From assembly GCA_016703065.1 (NCBI GenBank), contig JADJCU010000001.1, forward strand, positions 682,001-746,000: a stretch of DNA of 64,000 nucleotides. Direction: 5' to 3'. The notes below the pieces were generated by a model. It was not told the origin of the DNA. It worked only from the letters and a program-made list of their open reading frames with translations, and made no database searches. Positions 9,701-16,964 of the stretch are shown piece by piece. The first letter of the stretch is position 1. The number at the start of each line of letters is the position of its first letter. The DNA comes from a bacterium. Lineage in GTDB: Bacteria; Electryoneota; RPQS01. The position numbers and the translations under genes were made by a program.

Positions 9701-10153
9701 CAGCGTCGCCGGAGCAATCGGCACGAGCTCTTCCGCCACACCGCGACCCGCCGCAAGAATCAACTCCGGCGAAACGCCGTCGCGGTCCGCACTCTCGACC
9801 TTATTGAGCAACTGCAGCGCGTTCAACACGCGGTCCCGAATTCCCGGAATACGTTCGGCATATTGTCCCGCCAACTTCTGATCCGTCGGCGCGAACGCCG
9901 TGTACTTCAAGATTGGCCACACCACGCCCAGCCCGAGCGCCGCGACTGCCGTGACTCCCCACAGCGCAAACAGGACCGCGCGCGCGCCGCCGCTGAAATG
10001 GCCCAGCGATTCCAACACCAGCACGAGCAGCGTCACGCTGACCAATGCGGCCAGCGCGAACAGCGCATGACTCTTCAAGGTATTCACAAGAACGGCGCGC
10101 CGTAAGGCCGCCATCCAGTTGCGTATCGTCGAGAGTACTTCTCGTGCACCCAT
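6764..10153 (-). CDS. DUF4175 family large membrane-anchored coiled-coil protein
   Basis: 1129 residues, about the length I expect for DUF4175 proteins of the FCB group. Two hydrophobic segments near residues 28-80 and another near 155-175 anchor it in the inner membrane. A beta-rich region follows to about 500 (VKYLSVTLAPPSYTGLDP, INARPDEAPVISLVEPANDL). Residues of about 520-900 are Gln/Glu/Met/Lys-rich coiled coil (MEQQEQMTQVLEQVSQAIEQ). A Cys-rich patch (CKQCQSQCNKPN) precedes the C-terminus. It lies in a cluster with a DUF4159 gene. No catalytic residues are evident; a scaffolding or envelope role is inference. Confidence 0.8.
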   Translation of the reverse strand: MGAREVLSTIRNWMAALRRAVLVNTLKSHALFALAALVSVTLLVLVLESLGHFSGGARAVLFALWGVTAVAALGLGVVWPILKYTAFAPTDQKLAGQYAERIPGIRDRVLNALQLLNKVESADRDGVSPELILAAGRGVAEELVPIAPATLPDRTLVKKGARYALFTSVAAVALLIVFSRPLLSAAERVMNPGRDFSPSPEFVLHVAPGDVELVRGDSLKVIVTATGTLPQEVTITRKEKGRTADSPLTVEGDEHGQYTVTWPGLATTFDYWAYAQNVVSKKHTATIQELPAVKYLSVTLAPPSYTGLDPMTLEENVGDISAVIDTQAALSISTTKPLDRAVIEFFDITGENLTTPRETLELALEGSKANGEFTVQKSGTYRIHLFGKDGRQSRDAITYRINARPDEAPVISLVEPANDLDIAADIKVPLVADAADDYGFSKMTLRYYRTSPWDQPGDVAEDRYERMALEYRVTEPGRCVVETLFDLTPLELLPEDQVLMFVEVWDNDRISGPKRAKSETRVLRFPSMAEIFNQQEQVEEKRTITLEELLAESQDLREEVEKAVEEFKSNPEMSYERKQELTQLMEQQEQMTQVLEQVSQAIEQQQMQNQMRALYSPEVMEKMEQIRELVEEVISPEMREAMRKLAEAMQQPTPEQMRKALENFQKNQEQFKLSLDQALNMLKQMQAEKKLDELSRRLDELSKQQDKLNEKMDQNSPQNSQENAKQQEKLSEEMRKIEQEMKKLAEEMKKDQIQGQEKAQELQKEMQDEQLSEQMEQNSQPMQMCQNQSAKKQGKKQQRKMSEFAQKMQDMRQQMQSNQDMQTMMEMEQARDKMLDLSMRQEQLWQESQNTDPNSPQMNDLAEEQENLKQAMKRIQEDMQELAKKSMSVTPKLMASIEQTIGEMQAACNATQDRNASTASHYRKQAMAALNETLRQQNNACKQCQSQCNKPNSNSQCNKAGGMCQKQGQINQQTMGMMQNQGSMSQHQAAAMQRLAGEQEALAKSMDELAAEAAASKQTVGRLDGLKEDMEDVAKDLRAQKITPETIERQNKIESKLLDFQRANREREFSPQRKSNTGIDVVRASPRQLPKRPGEDQLREDLLRALDAKYSPDYEELVRKYFEALSKWQ

Positions 10154-10208
10154 AAGCTAATCTTCCTTCTGCTGAAAACTCTGCGTCACGCGTTTCGACT
10201 TGTTTCCG

Positions 10209-10430
10209 TCAAATACTTCGCTGCATCTCATCTAATATCCGCCGGTGCTGCACGCGCAGCTTGGCGACCGCAATCTTCAGATGATCACGAACAACAGACG
10301 GCGGCAGTTCACCCGTCTGCAGATACTTATAACTTTGAATGGAGCGGGACATGTACCATCCCGCAAGGTGCTCGACCGCCTGACGAACAGGGCGGCGCGT
10401 CCGGCGGCCACGTGCTCGAAGTAATGTCAA
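10209..10430 (-). CDS. Small basic protein, unknown
   Basis: 73 residues starting at TTG (10430). The start is supported by a strong ribosome-binding site, GGAAGGAAG, a few bases upstream, which overlaps the stop codon of the preceding membrane-protein gene and suggests coupled translation. The N-terminus is Arg-rich (RARGRRTRRPVRQ) and the C-terminus is helical (DHLKIAVAKLRVQHRRILDE). It lies between a small membrane-protein gene and the DUF4175 gene. No family is recognised. Confidence 0.5.
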   Translation of the reverse strand: MTLLRARGRRTRRPVRQAVEHLAGWYMSRSIQSYKYLQTGELPPSVVRDHLKIAVAKLRVQHRRILDEMQRSI

Positions 10431-10443
10431 AGCTGCTTCCTTC

Positions 10444-10788
10444 CTATCTCGCCAACAAAGCCTGATACAACAAGACCAGCGCCACTGCTCCCGCCAACGG
10501 ATGAATCAACGCGATTCCCGCGGGAACGGGCGCTTTCATGCGGCGAAGTGCAAACAGGCCGACTCCGCCCAGAAACGTGATGATTGTTATCATGAATGCG
10601 AGCATCGGCGTCGGCTTAGCCGATTGCGTCGCCTGCAAGATCAAGAACGTGAGCCCCAGCGTGGCCAGTCCGCCGTGCACCCACACGAATTTCATCTTCG
10701 ATGGCAGTTTGCGTATGACCTGCCACAGCGGATTGAATCCCACCACCGCCGCAAGCGTCAAGAAAACTCCCGACAAAAACAAATACAT
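10444..10788 (-). CDS. Small four-helix integral membrane protein
   Basis: Chosen start is the ATG at 10788 (MYLFLSGVFLTLAAVVGFNP), preceded by GGAG at suitable spacing. The frame is open to 10851, but the extra 21 residues are encoded by a dispersed AACTTTGGGGGG palindrome and are not credible protein. The 114-residue product has about four hydrophobic segments (FLSGVFLTLAAVVGF, VWVHGGLATLGLTFLILQ, MLAFMITIITFLGGVGLF, IHPLAGAVALVLLYQALL). Such short hydrophobic proteins are annotated only as membrane proteins; role unknown. Confidence 0.65.
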   Translation of the reverse strand: MYLFLSGVFLTLAAVVGFNPLWQVIRKLPSKMKFVWVHGGLATLGLTFLILQATQSAKPTPMLAFMITIITFLGGVGLFALRRMKAPVPAGIALIHPLAGAVALVLLYQALLAR

Positions 10789-10812
10789 CACTCTCTCCCA
10801 AGTTGCTTTCTC

Positions 10813-10862
10813 TTCTCCCCCCAAAGTTGTCTGCAACTTTGGGGGGAGCAAGGGGGGCTTCC
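10813..10862. repeat. Dispersed palindrome, CCCCCCAAAGTT family, copy 1
   Basis: Perfect 15-base inverted repeat (10815-10829 with 10834-10848, loop TCTG) built on CTCCCCCCAAAGTTG, followed by an AGGGGGGCTT flank. The same core and flank occur at 40460-40509 and 43550-43598. The copy sits immediately upstream of the membrane-protein start at 10788. Confidence 0.85.
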
Positions 10863-10933
10863 GCCTTCTGTCATCCTCTGTAAGGACCTACCCGAACCAC
10901 ACCAACAGTTTCTGGTGTTTGCGTCAGCGCAAC

Positions 10934-10954
10934 GTTGCCCACTTTTCAAGTGGG
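10934..10954. repeat. CCCACTT palindrome, downstream copy
   Basis: 21-base sequence containing CCCACTT-TTC-AAGTGGG. It ends one base before the TAA stop of the DUF4159 gene (10955-10957) and is repeated identically in the opposite orientation inside that gene at 11168-11188. As RNA it forms a 7-bp hairpin. Confidence 0.8.
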
Positions 10955-11716
10955 TTACTCAACGCCCCGCGTCAGCGCATACACCAGCACATTCGTTCCC
11001 ATGTCGAGCGCGGCTTTGCGTTTGTCGGCGGGATCGTTGTGAATCTCTTCGGCCTCCCAGCCGTCGCACAGATCGCACTCGTAGTTGTAGAAGCAGACCA
11101 TCACACCATTCACGAACAGCCCGAACCCTTGCGCGGGTTTGTTGTCGTGCTCGTGAACTTTCGGCAGCCCACTTGAAAAGTGGGCAACAGTGTTGTAAAT
11201 CGGGTGGTTGAATGGCAGCTCAAACCATTCCGCCTCGGGCAGCACTTTCTTCATTTCGCGGCGGAAGCTCGCGTCCATTCCGTAGTCGTCGTTGGCGAAC
11301 AAAAAGCCGCCCGCGTTGAAGTACGCGCGCAGGTTGGCCACTTCGCTCTCATTCAGCGACACGTTGCCGTGCCCGTTGATGAACGTGATCGGGTAGCTGA
11401 ACAGCTCGTTCGACGACGGCTCGACGGCCTTCGGCTCGTAGTCGAAATTCACGTTGGCCGAGCTTTCCGCATAGCGCAAAAGGTTGGCCAATGCCCGCCC
11501 GCCGGAGTACCAATCGCCCCCGCCGTTGTATTTCAAAAGCCCGATTTTGAGGCCCGATTCCGCCGCAAAGGAGGCCGTCGCCGCCCCCAAGAACAGCGCG
11601 CACGCCACCGTTCCCGCCAGAAAATCTCGCAAGGTGCGCGTTAAACCCTGTTTTATCAAATTCTTATCTCGAATCACGGTATCTCGTTTTGTAATACTTA
11701 AACTCTTGGAAAACAA
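10955..11716 (-). CDS. DUF4159 domain protein, secreted
   Basis: 253 residues. An export signal (FLAGTVACALFLGAATASFA) is followed by the DUF4159 domain: LKIGLLKYNGGGDWYSGG near the start, FLFANDDYGMDASFRREM in the middle and FYNYECDLCDGWE plus HNDPADKRKAALDMGTN near the end. The ORF can begin with TTG at 11716, but a TTG at 11659 would give a more normal signal peptide. DUF4159 has an amidotransferase-like fold in my recollection, but no activity is established. It is clustered with DUF4175. The segment TVAHFSSGLPK is encoded by a dispersed palindrome that recurs beside the stop codon. Confidence 0.8.
   Translation of the reverse strand: MFSKSLSITKRDTVIRDKNLIKQGLTRTLRDFLAGTVACALFLGAATASFAAESGLKIGLLKYNGGGDWYSGGRALANLLRYAESSANVNFDYEPKAVEPSSNELFSYPITFINGHGNVSLNESEVANLRAYFNAGGFLFANDDYGMDASFRREMKKVLPEAEWFELPFNHPIYNTVAHFSSGLPKVHEHDNKPAQGFGLFVNGVMVCFYNYECDLCDGWEAEEIHNDPADKRKAALDMGTNVLVYALTRGVE
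11168..11188. repeat. CCCACTT palindrome inside the DUF4159 gene
   Basis: Reverse-oriented identical copy of the 21-base sequence at 10934-10954. It lies in coding sequence and specifies part of HFSSGLPK. The pair forms long-range inverted repeats about 210 bases apart. Confidence 0.8.
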
Positions 11717-11754
11717 TTAGGGTTGCCGTTTACTCGATTTGCAGGTTAGGCGCG

Positions 11755-11799
11755 TCGTCATTCTGAACGCAGGCTTGGCGTAGTGAAGAATGTCTCTGG
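11755..11799. repeat. GTCATTCTGA dispersed repeat, copy 1
   Basis: GTCGTCATTCTGAACGCAGG followed by CTTGGCGTAGTGAAGAATG. Related copies occur at 12168-12278, 32388-32469, 42328-42373 and (degenerate) 43455-43482. This copy lies just downstream of the GIY-YIG gene. Confidence 0.75.
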
Positions 11800-11820
11800 C
11801 ACTCAACCCGAGTGAGTCTA

Positions 11821-12147
11821 TCATCTGGGCAACTCTCCGTCCGGCAGTCGTTCGACGTACCAATCCTTTGCAAGGTCCGCCCAAGACGGATTTGTAGCTT
11901 CGATTAGCTCTACCTTTCGCTTGCGAGACCACCCCTTCAACTGCTTCTCCCGTGCGATTGCGCTCGTAGCAGTCGCATAGTGTTCATAGAACACGAGTTT
12001 CGTCAGGTTGTATTTCCTCGTGAAGCCCTCGATCTGCTTCATCTTGTGCTCATAGACCCGGCGCGTCAGGTTATTTGTCATTCCGGTGTAAGTGACACCC
12101 GAGTCACCCGCGATAATGTAGACAGAATAGCGCCGATCAGAGATCAT
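11821..12147 (-). CDS. Single-domain GIY-YIG nuclease family protein
   Basis: 108 residues. The GIY-YIG signature appears as SVYIIAG ... TYTGMT near the N-terminus, followed by the conserved Arg (NNLTRRVYEHK) and KLVFYEHY ... AREKQLKGWSRKRKVELIE, typical of stand-alone members related to UvrC N-domains. The family cleaves DNA using the Tyr and Arg with a metal. It is flanked on both sides by GTCATTCTGA repeats (11755-11799 and 12168-12278), which could mean they move together. The cellular target is unknown. Confidence 0.85.
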   Translation of the reverse strand: MISDRRYSVYIIAGDSGVTYTGMTNNLTRRVYEHKMKQIEGFTRKYNLTKLVFYEHYATATSAIAREKQLKGWSRKRKVELIEATNPSWADLAKDWYVERLPDGELPR

Positions 12148-12167
12148 TGCCTTCCCGCCTCTTGTGA

Positions 12168-12278
12168 GTCGTCATTCTGAAGCCGCTGCGGCTGAAGAAT
12201 CTCTCTGAAACCCACGTCATGCAAACCGGACCCCAGAGGGATTCTTCACTTCGCCAAGCCTACGTTCTGAATGACGAC
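12168..12278. repeat. GTCATTCTGA repeat with terminal inverted repeats, copy 2
   Basis: About 111 bases bounded by GTCGTCATTCTGA and TCTGAATGACGAC, which are inverted repeats with one mismatch, so it looks like a miniature mobile element. It fills the first part of the 339-base gap between the GIY-YIG and methyltransferase genes. The remainder of that gap (12279-12486) holds no gene that I can support. Confidence 0.75.
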
Positions 12279-12486
12279 GAGGATAACACGGCCCTGATGC
12301 TCTCGGGTTGTTGTATATAACCAAACCGCCCCACCCCCCGTTTCCTCAATGGCCAGACCCCTCCAATCTAATCCCTGAATATAGCCGTTTTTCGAATAAT
12401 TTGCCGCATACACTCTTGCTCAAGGTCAAGAAAAATCGCTATCTTGCCCCCATTACAAACCCACCAGCCCAAAGGTCACACCCCAA

Positions 12487-13077
12487 TTGGCCAACTACGA
12501 TAACAGCTCGACCCTCGACTCCCGCATCGGCGCCGACGAAAACCTCTACGACCCCGCCCTCAAGCGCCGTACCCAGCGCCTGCTCCGGCTCTTTCTCGAC
12601 TACACCAAGAAGTACCCCCTGAAAGAGCGCTGGCTCGACGTCGGCAGCGGCGAAAGCTACATGCGCGACGTCCTCCGCGAAGAGACCAAGATGAAGATCG
12701 AAGTCAGCGAAGTCGACCTCGATGTTCAACCGTACGAGTTCCCCGACAACACGTTCCATACGCTCACGCACTTCGAAGTCTTGGAGCACCTCTTCAATCC
12801 GCTCTATCACGTGCTCGAACTCAAGCGCGTCATGGCGCCCGACGGCAACCTGTTCCTCGTCACGCCCAACGACTACAGCCTCATCTATAAGGCCGAACAT
12901 CTGCTGTCGCGCAAATACCGCCCGCACTTCCACCAGTTCTGCGAACGCGACCTGCTCGATCTCTTCCATCGGGCCGGCATGAAGATCGTCCATCTCGAAG
13001 CGTTCTACAAAAGCCCCTCCGGCACCCTCGCCCGAGTCAGCAAGAACGGCTTCTTCATGCACATCCAAGCCGCTTGA
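12487..13077 (+). CDS. Class I SAM-dependent methyltransferase
   Basis: 196 residues from a TTG at 12487; no ATG upstream is credible. The SAM-binding motif I is WLDVGSGESYMRDVL, with an acidic residue ending the next strand (VSEVDLDV), then FHTLTHFEVLEHLFNPLYHV and LKRVMAPDGNLFLVTPND, which match the Methyltransf_11/23 layout. The substrate cannot be inferred; the family often methylates small molecules, lipids or sugars. It is one of few plus-strand genes left of dnaA and is isolated between a repeat and a terminator. Confidence 0.75.
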   Translation: MANYDNSSTLDSRIGADENLYDPALKRRTQRLLRLFLDYTKKYPLKERWLDVGSGESYMRDVLREETKMKIEVSEVDLDVQPYEFPDNTFHTLTHFEVLEHLFNPLYHVLELKRVMAPDGNLFLVTPNDYSLIYKAEHLLSRKYRPHFHQFCERDLLDLFHRAGMKIVHLEAFYKSPSGTLARVSKNGFFMHIQAA

Positions 13078-13135
13078 TAGCGGCGTACAGTGCGCTGACG
13101 CCAGCGCCTTGGCGCGCTCGACTTGCAAAAAACAC

Positions 13136-13164
13136 AAGCGGCCCGGAGTTCACCCGGGCCGCTT
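13136..13164 (+). terminator. Bidirectional intrinsic terminator
   Basis: 11-bp perfect stem AAGCGGCCCGG / CCGGGCCGCTT with a 7-base loop, followed by AGCTTTTCT on the plus strand and, reading the other way, by GTTTTTTGC. It separates the convergent methyltransferase (plus) and CoA-transferase (minus) genes. Confidence 0.85.
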
Positions 13165-13238
13165 AGCTTTTCTGACTGTGTCAAACCTAATTCACGCGGC
13201 GCCTTCGCGTCAGCGCACTCGGTCCAGCGGTACGCTGG

Positions 13239-14549
13239 CTAAATCAGCTTCCTTTGCTGCGCCGCGAACTTCAGTTCGTCGCGGAACTTCGGATGCGCAA
13301 TGCGAATCAAGGCCAACGCGCGATCGCGAATCGTCTTGCCGTGCAGGAACGCCACGCCGTACTCCGTACAGACGTAGTGCACGTCCGCGCGGTTCGTCAC
13401 GACGCCCGCACCCGGTGACAACACCGGCGTAATGCGCGACAGCGTGCCGTTCTTCGCCGTCGACTCGAGCGCGATGATCGGCTTGCCGCCGTTCGAGCGC
13501 GACGCGCCGCGAACGAAGTCCACCTGACCGCCAAAACCCGAGAAGATCGAGTGACCAATCGAATCGGCACACACCTGACCCGTCAGGTCAACCTGCAACG
13601 CGCTGTTGATCGAGATCATCTTGTCGTTCCGCGCAATCACAAACGGATCGTTCGTGTGATCCACCGGACGGAACTCCACCAACGGATTGCTGCGCACGAA
13701 ATCGTACAGCACCTTCGACCCAAGCACGAAGCTCGCGATCATCTTGTCCTTGTGCAGCGTCTTCGCCTTGCAGTTAATGACGCCTGCGTTCACAAGTTCG
13801 ACCGCGCCGTCCGAGAACATCTCGGTGTGCATACCGAGGTCGCGCTTGTTGCCGAGACTTGCCAGCACCGCATCGGGAATCGCGCCGATACCCAATTGCA
13901 AGCAGGCGCCGTCCGGAACCAGCTCGGCGCAGAACAGACCAATCAGCTTCTCCTCATCGCTCGGCGTCTTGCGCGGCAGCTCAGGAAGCGGGTGGTCGTA
14001 GCGAATCAACGCGCGGAACTCCGACTTATGGAGAAAGTTCTCGCCATAGACCCACGGCATCTCTTCGTTGACCAGACCAATCACGTTCTTGGCATTGCGG
14101 GCCGCCTCAAGCGTACAGGCGCAATCGATTCCCAGACTGCAATGGCCGTGCGTTCCCGGAGGCGTAACCTGCACGAGGCACGTGTCGACGTTGAAGGTCC
14201 CACTGCGAATCAATTCGGGAATTTCGGACAAAAATATCGGCGTGTAATCCGCCCGGCCATCGTTGACTGCGCCCCGCACATTCGCCCCGGTGAACAACGC
14301 GTTCGTCCGAAAGCTCTTCTCCATCCCCGGCTCCGCATAGGGCGCCGGACCAAAAGTCATCAGATGTGTGACTTCCACACCCTCCAGCTCCTTAGCCCGA
14401 CTGGCCAGGGCATCGACCAAAAGCTGTGGGACTGCCAGTCCCGACCCGACAAATACGCGATCTCCCGACGATACGCACCGCAATGCATCTGCGGCCTCGG
14501 CCAGTATTTCCGGCGGCGAGGCCTTATGTTCTGCTAAATGACTTGACAT
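13239..14549 (-). CDS. Acetyl-CoA hydrolase/transferase family protein (4-hydroxybutyrate CoA-transferase-like)
   Basis: 436 residues, the usual length for this family. The N-domain carries VFVGSGLAVPQLLVDAL and VTPPGTHGHCSLG. The C-domain carries LQLGIGAIPDAVLASL and GMHTEMFSDGAVELV, where the Glu of HTEMFSDG aligns with the catalytic glutamate that forms the CoA thioester. The end has TNRADVHYVCTEYGVAFLHG. It transfers CoA between acyl groups (acetate, butyrate or 4-hydroxybutyrate type) in the cytoplasm. It stands alone between terminators; the exact substrate is unresolved. Confidence 0.88.
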   Translation of the reverse strand: MSSHLAEHKASPPEILAEAADALRCVSSGDRVFVGSGLAVPQLLVDALASRAKELEGVEVTHLMTFGPAPYAEPGMEKSFRTNALFTGANVRGAVNDGRADYTPIFLSEIPELIRSGTFNVDTCLVQVTPPGTHGHCSLGIDCACTLEAARNAKNVIGLVNEEMPWVYGENFLHKSEFRALIRYDHPLPELPRKTPSDEEKLIGLFCAELVPDGACLQLGIGAIPDAVLASLGNKRDLGMHTEMFSDGAVELVNAGVINCKAKTLHKDKMIASFVLGSKVLYDFVRSNPLVEFRPVDHTNDPFVIARNDKMISINSALQVDLTGQVCADSIGHSIFSGFGGQVDFVRGASRSNGGKPIIALESTAKNGTLSRITPVLSPGAGVVTNRADVHYVCTEYGVAFLHGKTIRDRALALIRIAHPKFRDELKFAAQQRKLI

Positions 14550-14725
14550 TTCCGACCGTTTTACCTTCCTGATATCCCCTGCGAATCTGACACCCTATGT
14601 CAGCTTTGACACAGGGGGAACTTATCCTGAGTTGGTGAATGTAATTAATGGGAGTCCTTTGACTCCATAGAGTATACGACTTTGTACCGTTCTTTTCAAC
14701 GCATCCTTTTTCGAGGAGGGTCGTC

Positions 14726-15181
14726 ATGCTTTCCTTTAACAAGATCCTGTGCCCCGTCGATTTTTCGGAGCCGTCCTACCGGGCCTTACGCACGGCCGAC
14801 GAGTTAGCCCGCCGCTACGGCGCGGAGCTGCACGTGCTGCACGTGGTGTTGCCGGTGCCGCTGGTCGAACTGCCGCCCGGTTCCGGGACCGTGGCGTTTG
14901 ATGTGAAGAAATACGAATCCGAACTTCTCGAGAGCTTCGGCAAATCGTTAGACTCGACCATCTCTGCAAATGTCAAGCCGGATGTCAAGGTCACAAGCCA
15001 TCTTGATATGGGCGACCCGGCGCATGAAATCGTTGCGCTGGCCGAAAAGATCCGCCCCGACGTGATTGTCATCGCCACGCATGGCCGAACTGGATTGCGC
15101 CGCTTCTTCTTCGGAAGTGTCGCCGAGGCCGTCGTCCGCCGCGCACCGTGCGCCGTCCTCACCATTCCCGCGCACGACTGA
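14726..15181 (+). CDS. Universal stress protein (UspA family)
   Basis: 151 residues with a strong ribosome-binding site (GAGGAGG) before the ATG. It starts with the UspA strand KILCPVDFSEPSYRALRTA and ends with VIVIATHGRTGLRRFFFGS followed by VVRRAPCAVLTI. The nucleotide-binding loop G-x2-G-x9-GS has Ala in place of the first Gly. It is a single-domain cytoplasmic stress protein that may bind ATP. A hairpin GGAGTC-CTTT-GACTCC at 14651-14666 in the upstream region could be a regulatory site. The gene is monocistronic, closed by a terminator at 15209-15232. Confidence 0.88.
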   Translation: MLSFNKILCPVDFSEPSYRALRTADELARRYGAELHVLHVVLPVPLVELPPGSGTVAFDVKKYESELLESFGKSLDSTISANVKPDVKVTSHLDMGDPAHEIVALAEKIRPDVIVIATHGRTGLRRFFFGSVAEAVVRRAPCAVLTIPAHD

Positions 15182-15208
15182 TCACCACTCGTCTGCGCCT
15201 TAACAAAC

Positions 15209-15232
15209 AAAGCCCCTCACGCGAGGGGCTTT
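15209..15232 (+). terminator. Bidirectional intrinsic terminator
   Basis: AAAGCCCCTC-ACGC-GAGGGGCTTT followed by TGC on the plus strand. It closes the universal stress gene and, in reverse, the beta-helix gene that ends at 15254. Confidence 0.85.
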
Positions 15233-15253
15233 TGCTATTGATCAATCATGCGA

Positions 15254-16906
15254 CTATTTCAGCAGCACGACTTTGATGGACTCGCGGACGATGTCATCGT
15301 GTGCGGCAACGAAGTAGATGCCGCTTGAAAGTTCCGGTGATACCGGGAACGTGAACAGACCGCCCAATGCCGGACCGGAATGGAGCGTCGCAACTCGGCG
15401 GCCCAGAATGTCATACATAGCAATCTCAAACGCGCGTCCCGCGAACCCCGCGAGCGAAAGCCTGAACGAATTGTTGAACGGATTGGGAAACACGGACTGC
15501 AAATCCCATGTTCCCGCAACGGGCCACTCCGGCTCAGGATGTATCGCCGACGGCTGCGTCGTGTCCGGCGGCGACGTCAACCACGGCTCAAACAACACTG
15601 AATCCCCCACCAACGTATCCCCCTGACCCAGCGGATTCAATTCCGCATGATACGGCCCCGAAGCGTGCCCCCACCAGTTATTGCGTGCATCGAGAATGAT
15701 GGGGTACTCGGGCCGAGCGGAAACACAATTCCCTATGTTTCCGGCAATGATGTTGTTCGCGAAGCGCGGTCGACCGCGAGTGTTTGAGCGAAGTACGCTG
15801 CCTTGCCCGGTGGTTGTGCTTGAGTTGCCGATAAACGTGTTATGCTCAACATATGCGTCGGCATCCTGAAAAGCCAACACAGCTCCGCCTTGAATGTTCA
15901 CGTTGTTTCGAAATACATTATGGGATACAACATTATCATTCCGATCACCAACAAACAGCGTGCTTGTAACGTCAGTAGTTGTGTTGTTCTCCAGAACGTT
16001 GCCAACGAAGTATGTTTGCCCGGGGCTTCCGCCGATGAACACCGAGGGCCAAGGCGCCTCCGTGTCGCGGAATCTGCAGCCGCTCACCGTACCAAAGAAA
16101 CTGTGGAGAGCAAGTTGGCTACTGAATCCGCTCCAGGGACTTGCGTTTGCAAAGAAATCGCACCCGGCTATTGTGCCCCACCCTTCCGTTATGCCGATCC
16201 CGCCGTCGCCTCCGAAGCAGCCGGTTATGGTCAGTGAATCAAGCGAGACAAAGCTCGTTAGGGTAGACAGCGCGGCCGTCGCAAGGTCACACGTGAGTGC
16301 CCTAAACGTTGTATTGCGTACGGACAGCGTACAGTGAAAGGCATTAATACCTCCGCCCCAACCGTCTGCGTGACAACTATCGATGACACAGTCAGAAATT
16401 CGAATGTGTGCGTTGCGCACCCATTGTTGACCGGATACAAATACGGCCCCGCCACTGTATGCGTCGCCACCTGTCAAGCGACAACGCTCGATTGACGGGT
16501 TAGCTCTGTCAACATACACACAACCGCCAACTGGATGGTCGCTTAGACTTGATGACGTGCCAGTACCGCCACGCAATGTTAGCCCTTTTAGTCGTCCCTG
16601 TGGTTCACTACTGGCGTAGATCGCGCAACTCGACGAGTCCATGCTGTTTTCGGGAGCCTGCACAACCGTCTCGGCAATCCAGGCCGTATCACCATCAAGA
16701 AGGTATCTGCTCCCAATAGTAAGCTCGCGACCATATGCTATTATGGGCCCTTCGTGAACTCCAGGCTCGAGGACTATCCAATCTCCGTCAACCGACGAGG
16801 CGATGGCTGTGCCGATTGGCATTGTTGACGGCACGAATAGCGTATCTGCCAACGCGAACGAGCAACAAAACGTGGTCGCTAGCAACGAGAATATCGATTT
16901 CTTCAT
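15254..16906 (-). CDS. Secreted right-handed beta-helix protein with type A sorting domain
   Basis: 550 residues from ATG 16906 (GAGG seven bases upstream; an in-frame TTG two codons earlier is less likely). A signal peptide (SIFSLLATTFCCSFALAD) precedes parallel beta-helix rungs: GGCVYVDRANPSIERCRLTG, ISDCVIDSCHADGWGGGINA, VSHNVFRNNVNIQGGAVLAF, VEHNTFIGNSS, ARNNWWGHASGPYH. The final 80 residues are a sorting domain (FPNPFNNSFRLSL, MYDILGRRVATLHSG, SGIYFVAA). It is probably a cell-surface or secreted polysaccharide-binding or lyase-like protein; no catalytic residues are assigned. Confidence 0.85.
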   Translation of the reverse strand: MKKSIFSLLATTFCCSFALADTLFVPSTMPIGTAIASSVDGDWIVLEPGVHEGPIIAYGRELTIGSRYLLDGDTAWIAETVVQAPENSMDSSSCAIYASSEPQGRLKGLTLRGGTGTSSSLSDHPVGGCVYVDRANPSIERCRLTGGDAYSGGAVFVSGQQWVRNAHIRISDCVIDSCHADGWGGGINAFHCTLSVRNTTFRALTCDLATAALSTLTSFVSLDSLTITGCFGGDGGIGITEGWGTIAGCDFFANASPWSGFSSQLALHSFFGTVSGCRFRDTEAPWPSVFIGGSPGQTYFVGNVLENNTTTDVTSTLFVGDRNDNVVSHNVFRNNVNIQGGAVLAFQDADAYVEHNTFIGNSSTTTGQGSVLRSNTRGRPRFANNIIAGNIGNCVSARPEYPIILDARNNWWGHASGPYHAELNPLGQGDTLVGDSVLFEPWLTSPPDTTQPSAIHPEPEWPVAGTWDLQSVFPNPFNNSFRLSLAGFAGRAFEIAMYDILGRRVATLHSGPALGGLFTFPVSPELSSGIYFVAAHDDIVRESIKVVLLK

Positions 16907-16925
16907 TGCCAAACCTCAAAAAGTG

Positions 16926-16955
16926 GAGTCCCCGCAGCATCTGCTGCGGGGACTC
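16926..16955 (-). terminator. Intrinsic terminator of the small secreted-protein gene
   Basis: Perfect 14-bp stem GAGTCCCCGCAGCA / TGCTGCGGGGACTC with a two-base loop. Read on the minus strand it is followed by CACTTTTTGAGG, so it ends the transcript of the gene at 16965-17348 just before the beta-helix gene. Confidence 0.85.
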
Positions 16956-16964
16956 GAGGGTGTG

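Noticed and set aside
12416..12445. TTGCTC / TATCTT as promoter of the methyltransferase gene
   Set aside because: Both elements are weak matches and nothing else supports transcription starting there.
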